Part shown: piece by piece, positions 53,390-63,312 of the stretch
Numbering within the stretch: the stretch's first letter is position 1
Layout of the letters: each line of letters starts with the position of its first letter
NCBI RefSeq assembly: GCF_013778305.1
Contig: NZ_JACEIC010000002.1
Span: 186,001-250,000 of the forward strand
DNA from: Nocardioides agri
Lineage (GTDB): Bacteria; Actinomycetota; Actinomycetes; Propionibacteriales; Nocardioidaceae
Direction: 5' to 3'
Length of the DNA stretch: 64,000 bases
Notes under the pieces: model-generated
Seen by the model: the letters and a program-made list of their open reading frames with translations, nothing else
Databases searched by the model: none
Told to the model about the DNA's origin: nothing
Program-made: the position numbers and the translations under genes

Positions 53390-54739
53390 ATGGGCAAGAT
53401 CCTCCTCAAGGGCGGCACCGTCCTGTCCGTCGACCCGAGCATCGGGGACCTGCCCACCGGCGACGTGCTGATCGAGGACGACGCGATCGCCGGCGTCGAG
53501 GCGAGCATCGACGCCGACGCCGAGGTCGTCGACTGCAGCGGCAAGATCGTGATCCCGGGGTTCGTCGACACCCACCGGCACACCTGGGAGACCGCGATCC
53601 GCAACGTCGCGCCCAACGCGACGCTGGACGACTACTTCGTCGACATCCTCGACACCTTCGCCCCGCTCTACCGGCCCGAGGACGTGTACAGCAGCAACCT
53701 CGCCGGGACGCTGGAGTGCCTCAACGCGGGCATCACGACGCTCGTCGACTGGTCGCACATCAACAACACGCCCGACCACGCCGACGCCGCGATCCAGGGG
53801 CTCAAGGAGACCGGCATCCGCGCGCAGTACGCCTACGGCAGCGCCAACACCTCCCTGGAGAAGTACTGGTTCTTCAGCGCCGAGGCGATCCCCGGTGACG
53901 ACGTACGGCGGGTGCGGTCGACGCACGTCCCCGGTGACGACGGGCTGATCACGATGGGGCTGGCGACCCGCGGGCCGGGGTTCACCCAGGACCAGGTGGT
54001 CACCTCGGAGTGGCAGCTGGCCCGCGAGCTCGGCATCCCGATCACCGTGCACGTCGGCATGGGCCGCATGGCCGGCCGGTTCGGCATGGTCGAGCAGCTG
54101 GACCGGCTCGGCCTGCTCGGCCCGGACACGACGTACATCCACTGCTGCTACTTCAGCGACCACGAGTGGCAGCGGGTCGCGGACACCGGCGGCACGATCT
54201 CGATCGCGGCGCAGGTGGAGACCCAGATGGGGCACGGCTGGCCGCCGATCAACCGGGCCCGCCGGTTCGGGCTGCGGCCGAGCCTGTCGATCGACGTGGT
54301 GACAACGGTGCCCGGTGACATGTTCACCCAGATCCGGGCCGGCTTCGGCGCCGAGCGGGCGCGGGTCAACGAGGTCACCTGGGACATGGACATCCCGACC
54401 CCCGACTACATGCTGACCGCGGCCGACATGCTGAAGATGGCGACCCTCGACGGCGCGCACGTGGCCGGGCTCGAGGACCGCACCGGCTCGCTGACCCCGG
54501 GCAAGCAGGCCGATGTCGTCGTCATCGACGCACGGGCCATCAACGTGGGGCCGATCCACGACCCGGTCGCCGCGGTGACGCTGAGCGCCGACGTGTCGAA
54601 CGTCGAGCACGTGCTGGTCGCGGGCAGCTTCGTCAAGCGCGACTTCAGGCTGTCCGGCGACGTCGGCCGCGCGATGTCGCTGGTCGAGGACTCGCGCGAC
54701 CACCTCGTCGCGGCCGCGGCCGCCAAGGCGCCGGCGTGA
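53390..54739 (+). CDS. ATZ/TRZ-family amidohydrolase
   Basis: 449 residues, amidohydrolase superfamily. Metal ligands: HxH in DTHRHTW, His in ITVHVGMG, His in YIHCCYF and Asp in SIDVVTT. The C-terminal strand region GSLTPGKQADVVVID is typical of ATZ/TRZ and hydantoinase-like enzymes that deaminate or dechlorinate N-heterocycles. The substrate is unknown. AGAAAGGG lies upstream of ATG. The stop overlaps the bicupin gene (GTGA). Confidence 0.9.
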   Translation: MGKILLKGGTVLSVDPSIGDLPTGDVLIEDDAIAGVEASIDADAEVVDCSGKIVIPGFVDTHRHTWETAIRNVAPNATLDDYFVDILDTFAPLYRPEDVYSSNLAGTLECLNAGITTLVDWSHINNTPDHADAAIQGLKETGIRAQYAYGSANTSLEKYWFFSAEAIPGDDVRRVRSTHVPGDDGLITMGLATRGPGFTQDQVVTSEWQLARELGIPITVHVGMGRMAGRFGMVEQLDRLGLLGPDTTYIHCCYFSDHEWQRVADTGGTISIAAQVETQMGHGWPPINRARRFGLRPSLSIDVVTTVPGDMFTQIRAGFGAERARVNEVTWDMDIPTPDYMLTAADMLKMATLDGAHVAGLEDRTGSLTPGKQADVVVIDARAINVGPIHDPVAAVTLSADVSNVEHVLVAGSFVKRDFRLSGDVGRAMSLVEDSRDHLVAAAAAKAPA

Positions 54740-55629
54740 CCGATCACCTGGTCGCTCGGGCGACCGACCTCGCCTGGACGGCGCCCGCCGGCCCGCTGGC
54801 CGGCGCGTCCGGGCTGGACGGCTGGTCGGTCGTGGACGCGAGCACGGCCGCGGTGCACACCGGCTTCGGGATCAGCCGGCTCGCGGCCGGCGGGTCGGTG
54901 CCGGCGCACGTGCACTCCTACGAGGAGAGCCTCTACGTGCTCGACGGCGAGGTCGTGGTGCAGACACCGGGCGAGGCGGCCCGGCTGGGACCGGGTGGCT
55001 ACGGGCTGGTCCCGGTCGCCGTGCCGCACTCGCTGCGCAACGACTCCGCCGGTCCCGCCCGGTTCGCCCGGATGTCGGCGCCGATGCCGCGGCCGGCGTA
55101 CGACCTCGACACGCAGCTGGTGCCGGAGGTGCCGCACACCGACCCGCTGACCGCCGACGTGCGGGACCCGCGGACCCGGCGCTACGGCCACATCGACCCG
55201 TCGAACATGGACCCGGCGATGCAGACCCAGGACAAGCTCGCGGTGTCGGCGAGCATGCGCACCGCGCTGCTCGTCTACAGCGGCATCACGGTGAAGATGA
55301 TGGTCGACTCCGACCTCGGCGCCGTGCTGTCGACGATGTTCATGGTGCAGTACGAGCCGGACGGGCTGGCCGGTCCGCACGACCACCCGTTCGAGGAGAC
55401 CTACCTGATCCTCGAGGGCGCGGTGGAGGCGACGTTCGACGGCACGGCGTACGTGCTCGAGGCGGGCGACGTGGCGTGGGCCGGCGCGGGCGCGGTGCAC
55501 GGGTTCCGCAACGTCGGGGACGGGCCCGTGCGCTGGCTGGAGACGCAGGCGCCGCAGCCGCCCGGTCGGCACTCCTACCGGTTCGCGCGGGACTGGGACT
55601 ACCTTCGGGACCGGCTGGGAGGTCAATGA
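54736..55629 (+). CDS. Bicupin protein
   Basis: 297 residues with two cupin domains. Domain 1 (about 35-120): HVHSYEESLYVLDGE with the two His and Glu of a metal site. Domain 2 (about 190-285): HDHPFEETYLILEGAV, also with full metal ligands, then AGAVHGFRNVG. The layout is close to (S)-ureidoglycine aminohydrolase and other bicupins acting on N-rich small molecules; this is inference, not identification. GTG overlaps the amidohydrolase stop and its stop overlaps the SDR gene. Confidence 0.8.
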   Translation: MTDHLVARATDLAWTAPAGPLAGASGLDGWSVVDASTAAVHTGFGISRLAAGGSVPAHVHSYEESLYVLDGEVVVQTPGEAARLGPGGYGLVPVAVPHSLRNDSAGPARFARMSAPMPRPAYDLDTQLVPEVPHTDPLTADVRDPRTRRYGHIDPSNMDPAMQTQDKLAVSASMRTALLVYSGITVKMMVDSDLGAVLSTMFMVQYEPDGLAGPHDHPFEETYLILEGAVEATFDGTAYVLEAGDVAWAGAGAVHGFRNVGDGPVRWLETQAPQPPGRHSYRFARDWDYLRDRLGGQ

Positions 55630-56321
55630 TGCGGACCGTGATCATCGGCGGTACGGCGGGGATCGGGCTGGAGGTCGCCCGGCACCGGCTGGCCCGCGGC
55701 GACGAGGTCGTGCTCACCGGCCGGGACGCCGACCGGGCCGCAGCGGTGGCGGCCACGGTGGGCGACGGCGTCACCGGGCTCGCGCTCGACCTCAACGACA
55801 CGCACGGCCTCGCCGACGCGCTGGCCGGCGTCGACACGGTCGACCGGCTGGTGGTGGCCGCGATCGAGCGGGACCAGAACTCCGTGGCCGACTACGACGT
55901 CGACCGCGCCACGCGGCTGGCCGTGCTCAAGCTGGTCGGCTACACCGAGGTCGTGCACACGCTGCTGTCGCGGATGCACTCGGAGTCGTCGGTCGTGCTC
56001 TTCGGCGGCCGCGCCAAGGACCGCCCCTACCCCGGGTCGGTGACGGTCTCGACGGTCAACGGCGGCATCGTCGGGCTGGTCAACGCCCTGGCGCTGGAGA
56101 TGGCGCCGATCCGGGTCAACGCCCTCCACCCGGGCATCGTCGGCGACAGCCCGTTCTGGGCCGAGAAGCCGCCGGCCGTCCTCGACGGCTACGTGTCCCG
56201 CACGCCGACCGGCCGCCTGGCCACCATGCAGGACATCGTCGACGGCGTGGACTTCCTGCTGGAGAACCGCGCCGTCAACGGCACCAACCTCTACCTCGAC
56301 GGCGGGTGGCTGGTCACATGA
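55626..56321 (+). CDS. Short-chain dehydrogenase/reductase lacking the usual catalytic Tyr-Lys
   Basis: 231 residues. N-terminal TGxxxGIG-type motif GGTAGIGLEVARHRL and an SDR C-terminus (PIRVNALHPGIVGD, NGTNLYLDGGWLVT). Where SDRs have YxxxK this protein reads VSTVNGG, with neither Tyr nor Lys; a family with AANGA at this place is known. It may use another residue or be a binding protein. ATGATG at the start; coupled to the bicupin and the next gene. Confidence 0.82.
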   Translation: MMRTVIIGGTAGIGLEVARHRLARGDEVVLTGRDADRAAAVAATVGDGVTGLALDLNDTHGLADALAGVDTVDRLVVAAIERDQNSVADYDVDRATRLAVLKLVGYTEVVHTLLSRMHSESSVVLFGGRAKDRPYPGSVTVSTVNGGIVGLVNALALEMAPIRVNALHPGIVGDSPFWAEKPPAVLDGYVSRTPTGRLATMQDIVDGVDFLLENRAVNGTNLYLDGGWLVT

Positions 56322-57175
56322 GGGTCGCCGTGGTCGGGACCGGCCGGATGGGCGCGGCCATGGCGGCCCGGGTGGCCGGCGCCGGGCACGACCTGACGGT
56401 GTGGAACCGCACCCCCGCCAAGGCCGAAGGGCTCGGCGGCCCCGTGGCCGGCACCGCCCGCGAGGCCGTCGCGGACGCCGACGTCGTGGTCGTCTCGCTC
56501 GCCGACGACGCGGCCGTGCGCGCGGCGTACGGCGGCCCGGACGGTCTGGTCGCGGGGCTGGGACCGGAGCAGGTGGTGGTCGACACCAGCACGGTCGCGC
56601 CGGAGACGGTGCGCGCGCTGGCCGGGGACGTCGCCGCCACCGGCGCCGCGCTGCTCGACACCCCGGTGTCCGGCAGCGTCCCGAGCGTCGAGAGCGGCAC
56701 GATCCTGGTGATGGCGGGCGGCGACGCGGACGCGCTCGAGCGGGCGCGGCCGGCGCTCGAGTCCTTCGCGGAGCGGATCATCCTCCTCGGCCCGGTGGGG
56801 GCCGGAGCCACCATGAAGCTCGCGGTCAACGCGATGGTCTTCGGGCTCAACCAGACGCTCGCGGAGTCGCTGGTGCTGGCCGAGCGCGCCGGCGTCGACC
56901 GGGAGCAGGCCTACGAGGTGATCGCGAGCAGCGCGGTCGCGGCGCCCTTCGTGCACTACAAGCGCGCCGCCTTCGCCGACCCGGGCTCGGCGCCGGTGGC
57001 GTTCGCGCTGGACCTGGTCGCCAAGGACCTCGACCTCGCGGCGGCCCTCGCCGCCGAGGTCGGCGCCGAGGTGCCGCAGCTGGCCACCAACCGGGGCGTC
57101 GTCGGCGACGCGATCGCGGCCGGCCGTGGCGGTGAGGACCTCAGCGCGCTCGCCGAGCACCTGCGCGGCGGGTGA
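56318..57175 (+). CDS. Beta-hydroxyacid dehydrogenase (3-hydroxyisobutyrate dehydrogenase family)
   Basis: 285 residues. Rossmann motif GTGRMGAAMAARVAGAGHDLTVWNR, substrate motif DTPVSGSVPSVESGTI, and catalytic Lys in GATMKLAVNAMVFG. Oxidises a beta-hydroxy acid with NAD(P) such as 3-hydroxyisobutyrate, tartronate or 6-phosphogluconate-like substrates. Last gene of the operon, coupled to the SDR by ATGA. Its last 35 bases overlap the convergent DUF3054 gene. Confidence 0.9.
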   Translation: MRVAVVGTGRMGAAMAARVAGAGHDLTVWNRTPAKAEGLGGPVAGTAREAVADADVVVVSLADDAAVRAAYGGPDGLVAGLGPEQVVVDTSTVAPETVRALAGDVAATGAALLDTPVSGSVPSVESGTILVMAGGDADALERARPALESFAERIILLGPVGAGATMKLAVNAMVFGLNQTLAESLVLAERAGVDREQAYEVIASSAVAAPFVHYKRAAFADPGSAPVAFALDLVAKDLDLAAALAAEVGAEVPQLATNRGVVGDAIAAGRGGEDLSALAEHLRGG

Positions 57176-57521
57176 GCCGCGACGTGACGAGCCGCCACCC
57201 CAGCATCGTGACGGTGAGGAAGACGGCCGCGACGACGAGGAAGCCCGGAGCCAGACCACGGTCGCTGAGGCTGCGCAGGAGCATGCCGAGCACGTAGGTG
57301 ACCGCGACGACGGTGGCGCCCTCGGGCCAGACCCGACGCGTCGGCCGGCCTCGCCAGAGCAGCATGACGTGGCCGAGGACCGCAGCCACGGCGAAGGGCC
57401 AGGCGATGACGAGCACCACCCAGTCGGAGTCGCCGGGCTCGTGGGAGCTCTTGCCGCCGAGGGCGAGGGCGAGCACGCAGACGAGGTCGGCGACGAGGGG
57501 AAGCAGCCGTCGCGAGGTCAC
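57141..57521 (-). CDS. DUF3054 membrane protein
   Basis: 126 residues with four TM helices (LVADLVCVLALALGG, WVVLVIAWPFAVAAVLGHV, ATVVAVTYVLGMLLRSL, FLVVAAVFLTVTMLGW). GKSSHEPGDSDW after helix 1 and the RVWPEGATVVAVTYVLGM block are typical of DUF3054, a small actinobacterial membrane family of unknown function. GTG 57521 is the best start. It overlaps the convergent dehydrogenase at its 3' end. Confidence 0.8.
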   Translation of the reverse strand: MTSRRLLPLVADLVCVLALALGGKSSHEPGDSDWVVLVIAWPFAVAAVLGHVMLLWRGRPTRRVWPEGATVVAVTYVLGMLLRSLSDRGLAPGFLVVAAVFLTVTMLGWRLVTSRLTRRAGARRAR

Positions 57522-57595
57522 GGGTCCCAGGGTCGCAGGCCGGCCGGTTCGTCGCCGCCTGGGCCCCACGAACGCGACCCCGACCCGGGGAGCGC

Positions 57596-58792
57596 TCAGC
57601 GGAACGCGGCGATCCCGGTGAGCGCCTGGCCGAGCACCAGGGTGTGCATCTCCACGGTGCCCTCGTAGGTGAGCACGGACTCGAGGTTGTTCTGGTGACG
57701 GATGACCGGGTACTCCAGCGAGATTCCGTTCGCGCCGAGGATGGTGCGCGCGGTCCGGCAGATCTCGATCGCCTCGCGGACGTTGTTGAGCTTGCCGATG
57801 CTCACCTGCTCGGGGCGCAGCAGCCCCGCGTCCTTGCGGCGTCCGAGGTGCACGGCGAGCAGGTAGCCCTTGATGTACTCCAGCGACATGTCGGCCAGCT
57901 TCTGCTGGGTCAGCTGGAACGAGGCGATCGGCCTGCCGAACTGGACCCGGTCGATGGCGTACTGCCGCGCGGCCTCCAGACTCGACCGGGCCGCGCCGAG
58001 GGCTCCCCAGACGATGCCGTAGCGCGCCTCGTTGAGGCAGGACAGCGGTCCCTTGAGGCCGCGCACCTCCGGGAGGACGGCGGACGCCGGCAGCCGGACC
58101 CCGTCGAGCACGAGCTCGCCGGTCGCGGAGGCGCGCAGCGACATCTTGTGCTTGATCTCGGGCGCCGAGAACCCGGGGACGTCCGTCGGGACGACGAACC
58201 CGCGGATGCCCTCGTCGGTCCGTGCCCAGACGACGGCGACGTCGGCGTATGGCGCGTTGGAGATCCACATCTTGCGGCCGTCGAGGACCCAGTCGGAGCC
58301 GGCCTTGCGCGCCCGCGTCGTCAACGCACCCGGATCCGAGCCGTGGTCGGGCTCCGTCAGGCCGAAGCAGCCGATGGCCTCGCCCGCTGCCATGCGCGGC
58401 AGCCACTCCTGCTTCTGCTCCTCCGAGCCCCAGCGCCAGATCGCGTACATGGCGAGCGAGCCCTGCACTGAGACCAGTGACCGGAGGCCGGAGTCGGTGG
58501 CCTCGATCTCGAGGCACGCCACGCCGTACTCCGTCGCGCTCATGCCGGCGCATCCGTATCCCTCGAGATGCATGCCCAGCACGCCGAGCGAGCCGAGCTC
58601 GCGGGCGAGCTCACGGATCTCCGGGATGGCGCCGCGCTCGAACCAGTCGGCGATGTGCGGCTCGACGGACTTGTCGAGCATCTGGCGGACGGAGGAGCGC
58701 ACCGCCCGCTCGTCGTCGGTCAGCAGGTCGTCGAGGGCGGCGATGTCGGCGGGATCGAGGGCCGGAAGGGCCATGGGGTCGGTGTGACTCAC
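57596..58792 (-). CDS. gcdH: Acyl-CoA dehydrogenase, glutaryl-CoA dehydrogenase type
   Basis: 398 residues. FAD acyl-CoA dehydrogenase with the GcdH-type stretch ECYGCAGMS-like (LEGYGCAGMSATEYGVACLE), FGLTEPDHGSDPGAL, and the catalytic Glu in TYEGTVEMHTLVLG. GcdH oxidises and decarboxylates glutaryl-CoA to crotonyl-CoA in Lys/Trp and aromatic-ring degradation. GTG 58792 is chosen because AGGAGC lies ahead of it; ATG 58774 is possible. Last gene of the liv-acd-SDR-ald operon. Confidence 0.85.
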   Translation of the reverse strand: MSHTDPMALPALDPADIAALDDLLTDDERAVRSSVRQMLDKSVEPHIADWFERGAIPEIRELARELGSLGVLGMHLEGYGCAGMSATEYGVACLEIEATDSGLRSLVSVQGSLAMYAIWRWGSEEQKQEWLPRMAAGEAIGCFGLTEPDHGSDPGALTTRARKAGSDWVLDGRKMWISNAPYADVAVVWARTDEGIRGFVVPTDVPGFSAPEIKHKMSLRASATGELVLDGVRLPASAVLPEVRGLKGPLSCLNEARYGIVWGALGAARSSLEAARQYAIDRVQFGRPIASFQLTQQKLADMSLEYIKGYLLAVHLGRRKDAGLLRPEQVSIGKLNNVREAIEICRTARTILGANGISLEYPVIRHQNNLESVLTYEGTVEMHTLVLGQALTGIAAFR

Positions 58793-58836
58793 GTTCTCAA
58801 GTGCTCCTGGTCTCGTCTGTGCGTTGCGGTCGCGGG

Positions 58837-60276
58837 TCAGCCCGCGAGGACGACGGATTTCGCCTCGAGGAAGGCCGACAGGCCGTCGGCCCCCATCTCG
58901 CGGCCGATCCCCGACGACTTGAAGCCGCCGAACGGCGCGGTCGGCTCGGTGGCGAACCCGTTGACGGTGATCGTCCCGGTCCGGATGCGACGCGCGACGT
59001 CGAGCGCGTGCTCGCTGTCGGCGCCGAACACCGCGCCGGAGAGGCCGTAGTCGGAGTCGTTGGCGATGCGGACGGCGTCGTCCTCGGCGTCGTACGGGAT
59101 GAGGCAGACGACGGGCCCGAAGATCTCCTCCTGCGCGATCCGCATGGAGTTGTCGACGTCGCCGAAGAGGGTGGGCGCCAGGTAGCAGCCGTCCTCCAGG
59201 CCGTCCGGCACTCCCCCGCCGGTCAGCAGCATGGCGCCCTCCTCCTGGCCGATGCGGACGTAGTCGAGGTTGCGCTCCTGCTGCCGACGCGAGACCAGGG
59301 GGCCGACCTGCGTCGCGGGGTCCATCGGGTCGCCGACCACCAGCGCCGACGCCGCGGCGGTCAGCCGATCGGCGACCTCGGCGTACCGGCTGCGTGGCGC
59401 CAGCACCCGGGTGAGGGCGATGCAGGCCTGGCCGTTGTTCAGCGCCCAGGACGCGCCGGCGATGGTCGGCACGGCGAGGTCGAGGTCGGCGTCCTCGAGG
59501 AGCACCGCTGCGGACTTGCCCCCGAGCTCGAGGGTGATCCGGCTCAGGTTGCCGGCGGCGACCTCCATCACGCGCTTGCCGGCGGCGACCGACCCCGTGA
59601 ACGACACCTTGTCGACGCCTGGGTGACCGACGAGGTACTCGCTGACCTCGCGGTCGGCGGGCAGGACGCTGAGGACGCCCGCGGGCAGACCTGCCTCGGC
59701 GGCGACCTCGGCCAGCAGGTTGGCGTCCAGAGGCGCTTCGGGTGAGGGCTTGAGGATCACGGTGCAGCCTGCGGCGAGCGCGGGAGCCAGCTTCAAGGCG
59801 GCGGCGAAGGCCGGCACGTTCCACGGGATGACGGCGGCCACGACGCCGACGGGCTCCCGGCGGACGACGACGGGACCGCGCATCCCGTCGCGGCGCTCCT
59901 CGAACGGGTAGCTGCGCGCGATGCTGGCGGTGACGGCGTAGATCGCGGCCGACACACCGGCCTGGGCGCGCGTGCTGAAGGTGATCGGCGAGCCGTTCTG
60001 GCGCGTGATGAGCGTGGCCAGCTCGGGAGCCCGCTCGGTCAGCAGCGACCCGATCCGTTCGACGACGGCCAGGCGCTCCTCGAGCGTGAGTCGCGGCCAC
60101 GGCCCGGACTCGAACGCCGTCCGCGCGGCAGCCACCGCCGCGTCCACGTCGCCGGTCGTCGCGTGCGGCACCCGGCCGACCGGGGTGCCGTCGTGCGGGT
60201 TGACGACTTCGATGGACCCGTCTCCGCTCGGGTCCACCCACCGCCCGCCGATGAAGAGCTTGTCGTAGTCGTTCAC
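58837..60276 (-). CDS. NAD(P)-dependent aldehyde dehydrogenase
   Basis: 479 residues, ALDH superfamily. Catalytic Cys in [15 protein letters not shown], general-base Glu in [10 protein letters not shown], cofactor motif [12 protein letters not shown], and [20 protein letters not shown]. Oxidises an aldehyde to an acid. ATG 60276 overlaps the SDR stop by four bases. The aldehyde is unknown; an SDR and two acyl-CoA dehydrogenases in the operon suggest an aliphatic or alicyclic carbon chain. Confidence 0.93.
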   Translation of the reverse strand: MNDYDKLFIGGRWVDPSGDGSIEVVNPHDGTPVGRVPHATTGDVDAAVAAARTAFESGPWPRLTLEERLAVVERIGSLLTERAPELATLITRQNGSPITFSTRAQAGVSAAIYAVTASIARSYPFEERRDGMRGPVVVRREPVGVVAAVIPWNVPAFAAALKLAPALAAGCTVILKPSPEAPLDANLLAEVAAEAGLPAGVLSVLPADREVSEYLVGHPGVDKVSFTGSVAAGKRVMEVAAGNLSRITLELGGKSAAVLLEDADLDLAVPTIAGASWALNNGQACIALTRVLAPRSRYAEVADRLTAAASALVVGDPMDPATQVGPLVSRRQQERNLDYVRIGQEEGAMLLTGGGVPDGLEDGCYLAPTLFGDVDNSMRIAQEEIFGPVVCLIPYDAEDDAVRIANDSDYGLSGAVFGADSEHALDVARRIRTGTITVNGFATEPTAPFGGFKSSGIGREMGADGLSAFLEAKSVVLAG

Positions 60277-61004
60277 ATGAACCTCCCACCAGTGACCTCG
60301 GCGACGGTTCCCGTCATGTACGACGAGAGGTCGGAGGCGTAGAACAGCGCGACGTCGGCGACCTCGTCCGGCTCACCCGCGCGCTGCATCGGGATTTCGG
60401 ACAGCTTCTGCTCCCAGATGCGCTCGGGCATGGCCTCGGTCATCGCGGTGCGGATCAGGCCGGGCTGGATGACGTTGACGCGGATGCCGCGGTGCGCGAC
60501 CTCCTTCGCCGCCGCCTTCGAGAGCCCGACGATCCCTGCCTTCGCGGCCGAGTAGTTGGTCTGACCGACGAAGCCGACCTTCCCCGAGACCGACGACAGG
60601 TTGATGATCGAGCCGCGGCCGGCCTCCCGCATCACCGCGACGGCGGCCCGGGTGCCGTTCCAGCAGCCCTTCAGGTGCACGTCGACGACCTGGTCGAAGT
60701 CGTCCTCGGTCATCGTGCGCAGCGTGGCGTCGCGGGTGATGCCGGCGTTGTTGACCATCACGTCCAGGCCGCCGTACGCCGTCGTCGCGGTCTCGACGAG
60801 CTGCGCCGTGTCCTCGGCGGAGGTGACGTCACAGCGGACGCCGAGCGCGTCGCTGTCGAGGGACGCCGCTGCATCCTTGGCCCGCGCCTCGTCGAGGTCG
60901 CCGATCACGACCCGCGCGCCGTGTGCGGCGAACGTGCGCGCGATGGCGAGCCCGATGCCCTGGGCCGCGCCGGTGATCACGGCCGTGCGTCCGGCGAGCA
61001 TCAT
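60273..61004 (-). CDS. FabG-like short-chain dehydrogenase
   Basis: 243 residues. Complete SDR set: [16 protein letters not shown], Ser in LSSVSGKVG and YSAAK. Closest in layout to 3-oxoacyl-ACP/3-hydroxyacyl-CoA reductases. In this operon it would act as a hydroxyacyl-CoA dehydrogenase or alcohol dehydrogenase. ATG 61004 overlaps the acyl-CoA dehydrogenase stop by four bases. Confidence 0.93.
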   Translation of the reverse strand: MMLAGRTAVITGAAQGIGLAIARTFAAHGARVVIGDLDEARAKDAAASLDSDALGVRCDVTSAEDTAQLVETATTAYGGLDVMVNNAGITRDATLRTMTEDDFDQVVDVHLKGCWNGTRAAVAVMREAGRGSIINLSSVSGKVGFVGQTNYSAAKAGIVGLSKAAAKEVAHRGIRVNVIQPGLIRTAMTEAMPERIWEQKLSEIPMQRAGEPDEVADVALFYASDLSSYMTGTVAEVTGGRFM

Positions 61005-62206
61005 GCCCCAGGCACCCGGGCGCCACGGACCAGTGCACCGCCGATGATGAGGCGCTGGATCTCGCTGGTCCCCTCGTAGAGGCGCAGCAGACGCACGTCA
61101 CGGTAGATCCGCTCGACCGGCACCTCGCGCATGTAGCCGGTGCCCCCGTGGACCTGGACGGCGAGGTCGGCCGCCTTCCCGGCCATCTCGGTGCAGTAGA
61201 GCTTGGCCACCGACGGCGCGACGCGGGTGTCGGCGCCGGTGGCGTACAGACGGGCGGCGTCGCGGACCAGCGCTCGCCCGGCATGCACGCCGGTCTGGAG
61301 GTCGGCCAGCATCGCCTGGACCAGCTGGAACTCACCGATCGGGGTGCCGCCCTGTGTCGCGGACGCGGCGTAGGAGACGGACTCGTCGAGCGCGCGCTGC
61401 GCACACCCCACGGCCATCGCCGCGACGACGATGCGGCCTCGGGCCAGCGAGGTCATGGCCGCTCGGTAGCCGACCTCGACGTCGCCGCCCACCAGGGCCT
61501 CGGGACCGACCCGGACGCCGGCGAAGGTGACCTCCGCGGTGCGGGACCCCTCCTGCCCCATCTTGACGTCCTTGGCCCCGACCTCGACACCGGGCGTCTC
61601 CGACGGCACCAGGAAGACCGCGATCCCCGCGTCCTTGCCGACGGCCGGCCGCACCCGGGCGAAGACGACGAACAGCTGCGCGTCGGGCGCGTTGGTGATG
61701 AAGCACTTCGATCCGTCGATCACCCAGTCGTCGCCGTCCCGAACCGCGGTCGTGCGCATCCCTGCGGGGTTCGAGCCCGCGCCCGGCTCGGTCAGGGCGA
61801 AGGACGCGACCACCGCGCCGGACGCGATGTCCGGCAGCCAGCGCGCCCGCTGCTCCTCGGTGCCGTAGCCGACCAGCACCTGGCCGGCGATGCCGTTGTT
61901 CGTGCCGAACATCGAGCGCAGCGACAGACAGGTGTAGCCCAGTTGCATCGTGAGCTCGACGTCCTGGACGAGGTCGAGGCCGAGGCCGCCCCACTCCTGC
62001 GGGATCGCGTACCCGAACAGGCCCATCTCCGCCACCTGGGCGCGCAGGTCGGCCGGGACGGCGTCGGTCGTCATGATCTCGGTCTCGCGAGGGACGACAC
62101 GGGTGCGTACGAAGTCGGTCACCTGCGCGAGGACGTCGGCGAACACGTCGTCGGGGACGTCCGGGTTCCCGGCGTACGTCGACGGGTCGCTGGCGAGGGT
62201 GGTCAT
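61001..62206 (-). CDS. Acyl-CoA dehydrogenase
   Basis: 401 residues. [31 protein letters not shown], and catalytic Glu in [17 protein letters not shown]. Typical medium/short-chain or branched-chain enzyme that adds a double bond next to the CoA thioester. ATG 62206 overlaps the livM stop by four bases. The upstream frame is open into livM, but that is a shadow. Confidence 0.93.
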   Translation of the reverse strand: MTTLASDPSTYAGNPDVPDDVFADVLAQVTDFVRTRVVPRETEIMTTDAVPADLRAQVAEMGLFGYAIPQEWGGLGLDLVQDVELTMQLGYTCLSLRSMFGTNNGIAGQVLVGYGTEEQRARWLPDIASGAVVASFALTEPGAGSNPAGMRTTAVRDGDDWVIDGSKCFITNAPDAQLFVVFARVRPAVGKDAGIAVFLVPSETPGVEVGAKDVKMGQEGSRTAEVTFAGVRVGPEALVGGDVEVGYRAAMTSLARGRIVVAAMAVGCAQRALDESVSYAASATQGGTPIGEFQLVQAMLADLQTGVHAGRALVRDAARLYATGADTRVAPSVAKLYCTEMAGKAADLAVQVHGGTGYMREVPVERIYRDVRLLRLYEGTSEIQRLIIGGALVRGARVPGA

Positions 62207-63312
62207 GGTCGCTCCATCTCGAGCTCGGGGGTGGGCGAGAGCGGCGCGGCGTGCGCCACCGGCGGGGATGTCGCGGGGACCTGCGGCACGACGACGACGA
62301 ACCGCGCTCGGAGGCGGCGGACGAAGGTGACGACCCCGCCGGGCATCACGAAGACGACGAGGATCAGCACAGCGCCGTACACCGCCGTCGACAGGGCCGT
62401 CCCGTCGCTCTCGGAGACCAGCGGCAGGGCGCCGGCCCAGTGCTTGCTCAGCTCGGGCAGCCACACGACCGCCACCCCGCCGATGACCGCGCCCGAGATG
62501 GTGCCGGCGCCGCCGATCACCATGCCGGTGATCAGCGTGACGGCGACCAGGAAGCCGCCGCTGTCAGGCGTGACGATCGGCACCGCGAGCATCATCAGCG
62601 AGCCGGCCAGCGAGGCGTAGGCCGCGCTGACGGCGAAGGTCGACGTCTTCCAGGTCGCGGGGTGGACCCCGGAGACGGCGGCGCCGATCTGGTTGTCCCG
62701 CAGCGCCACGACCGCACGGCCGACCCGGCTGCGCATGGCGTTCGACGCGAGCAGGAAGAGCACGGCGGCGAAGGCCGACAGGGTCAGGAACACCCAGGCG
62801 GCGCTCGTCACCGTGAACGGGAGCCAGGTGGGCGGGAGCCACTGGATGTAGGCGAGCTTGCCGTTGGCGCCGCCGGTCAGGGCGCTGAGCTGGTCCATCT
62901 TGGCGATGGCCGGGAACGCCAGCGCCAGCGCCAACGTGACGAGGGCCAGGTACAGGCCGCTGATCCGCAGCGCCGGCAGACCGAGGAGGAAGCCGATCGC
63001 GGCACCGGCCAGCGCCGAGATCGGGAGGGTCCCGACGAAGGACACCCCGTAGTCGGCGTACAGGATCGCGGTCAGGTAGGACCCGAAGCCGAAGAACGCA
63101 CTGTGCCCGAGGGCCATCTGGCCGCCGTACCCGATGATGAGGTTCATGCCGAGCAGCGCCACCGACCAGGCCGCCACTGCGCTGAACTGGGCCATCCGGT
63201 AGTCCGGCTGGGTGAGTGCGATGGCGAGCACGACGGCGGCGATCCCGCCGTAGAGGAGCACCTGCCAGATCCGGTGCTCGGTCGAGCCGTGCTGGATGGT
63301 CCTGGTCGTCAT
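62203..63312 (-). CDS. livM: Branched-chain amino acid-type ABC permease LivM
   Basis: 369 residues, about ten TM helices. LivM hallmarks: LIIGYGGQMALGHSAFFGFGSYLTAIL near residue 60, the EAA-like loop RVGRAVVALRDNQIGAAVSGV, and ITGMVIGGAGTISGAVIGG. Has a Pro-rich C-terminal tail. In catabolic operons such transporters often carry aromatic or carboxylic acids, not amino acids. Coupled to livH and to the acyl-CoA dehydrogenase. Confidence 0.92.
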   Translation of the reverse strand: MTTRTIQHGSTEHRIWQVLLYGGIAAVVLAIALTQPDYRMAQFSAVAAWSVALLGMNLIIGYGGQMALGHSAFFGFGSYLTAILYADYGVSFVGTLPISALAGAAIGFLLGLPALRISGLYLALVTLALALAFPAIAKMDQLSALTGGANGKLAYIQWLPPTWLPFTVTSAAWVFLTLSAFAAVLFLLASNAMRSRVGRAVVALRDNQIGAAVSGVHPATWKTSTFAVSAAYASLAGSLMMLAVPIVTPDSGGFLVAVTLITGMVIGGAGTISGAVIGGVAVVWLPELSKHWAGALPLVSESDGTALSTAVYGAVLILVVFVMPGGVVTFVRRLRARFVVVVPQVPATSPPVAHAAPLSPTPELEMERP

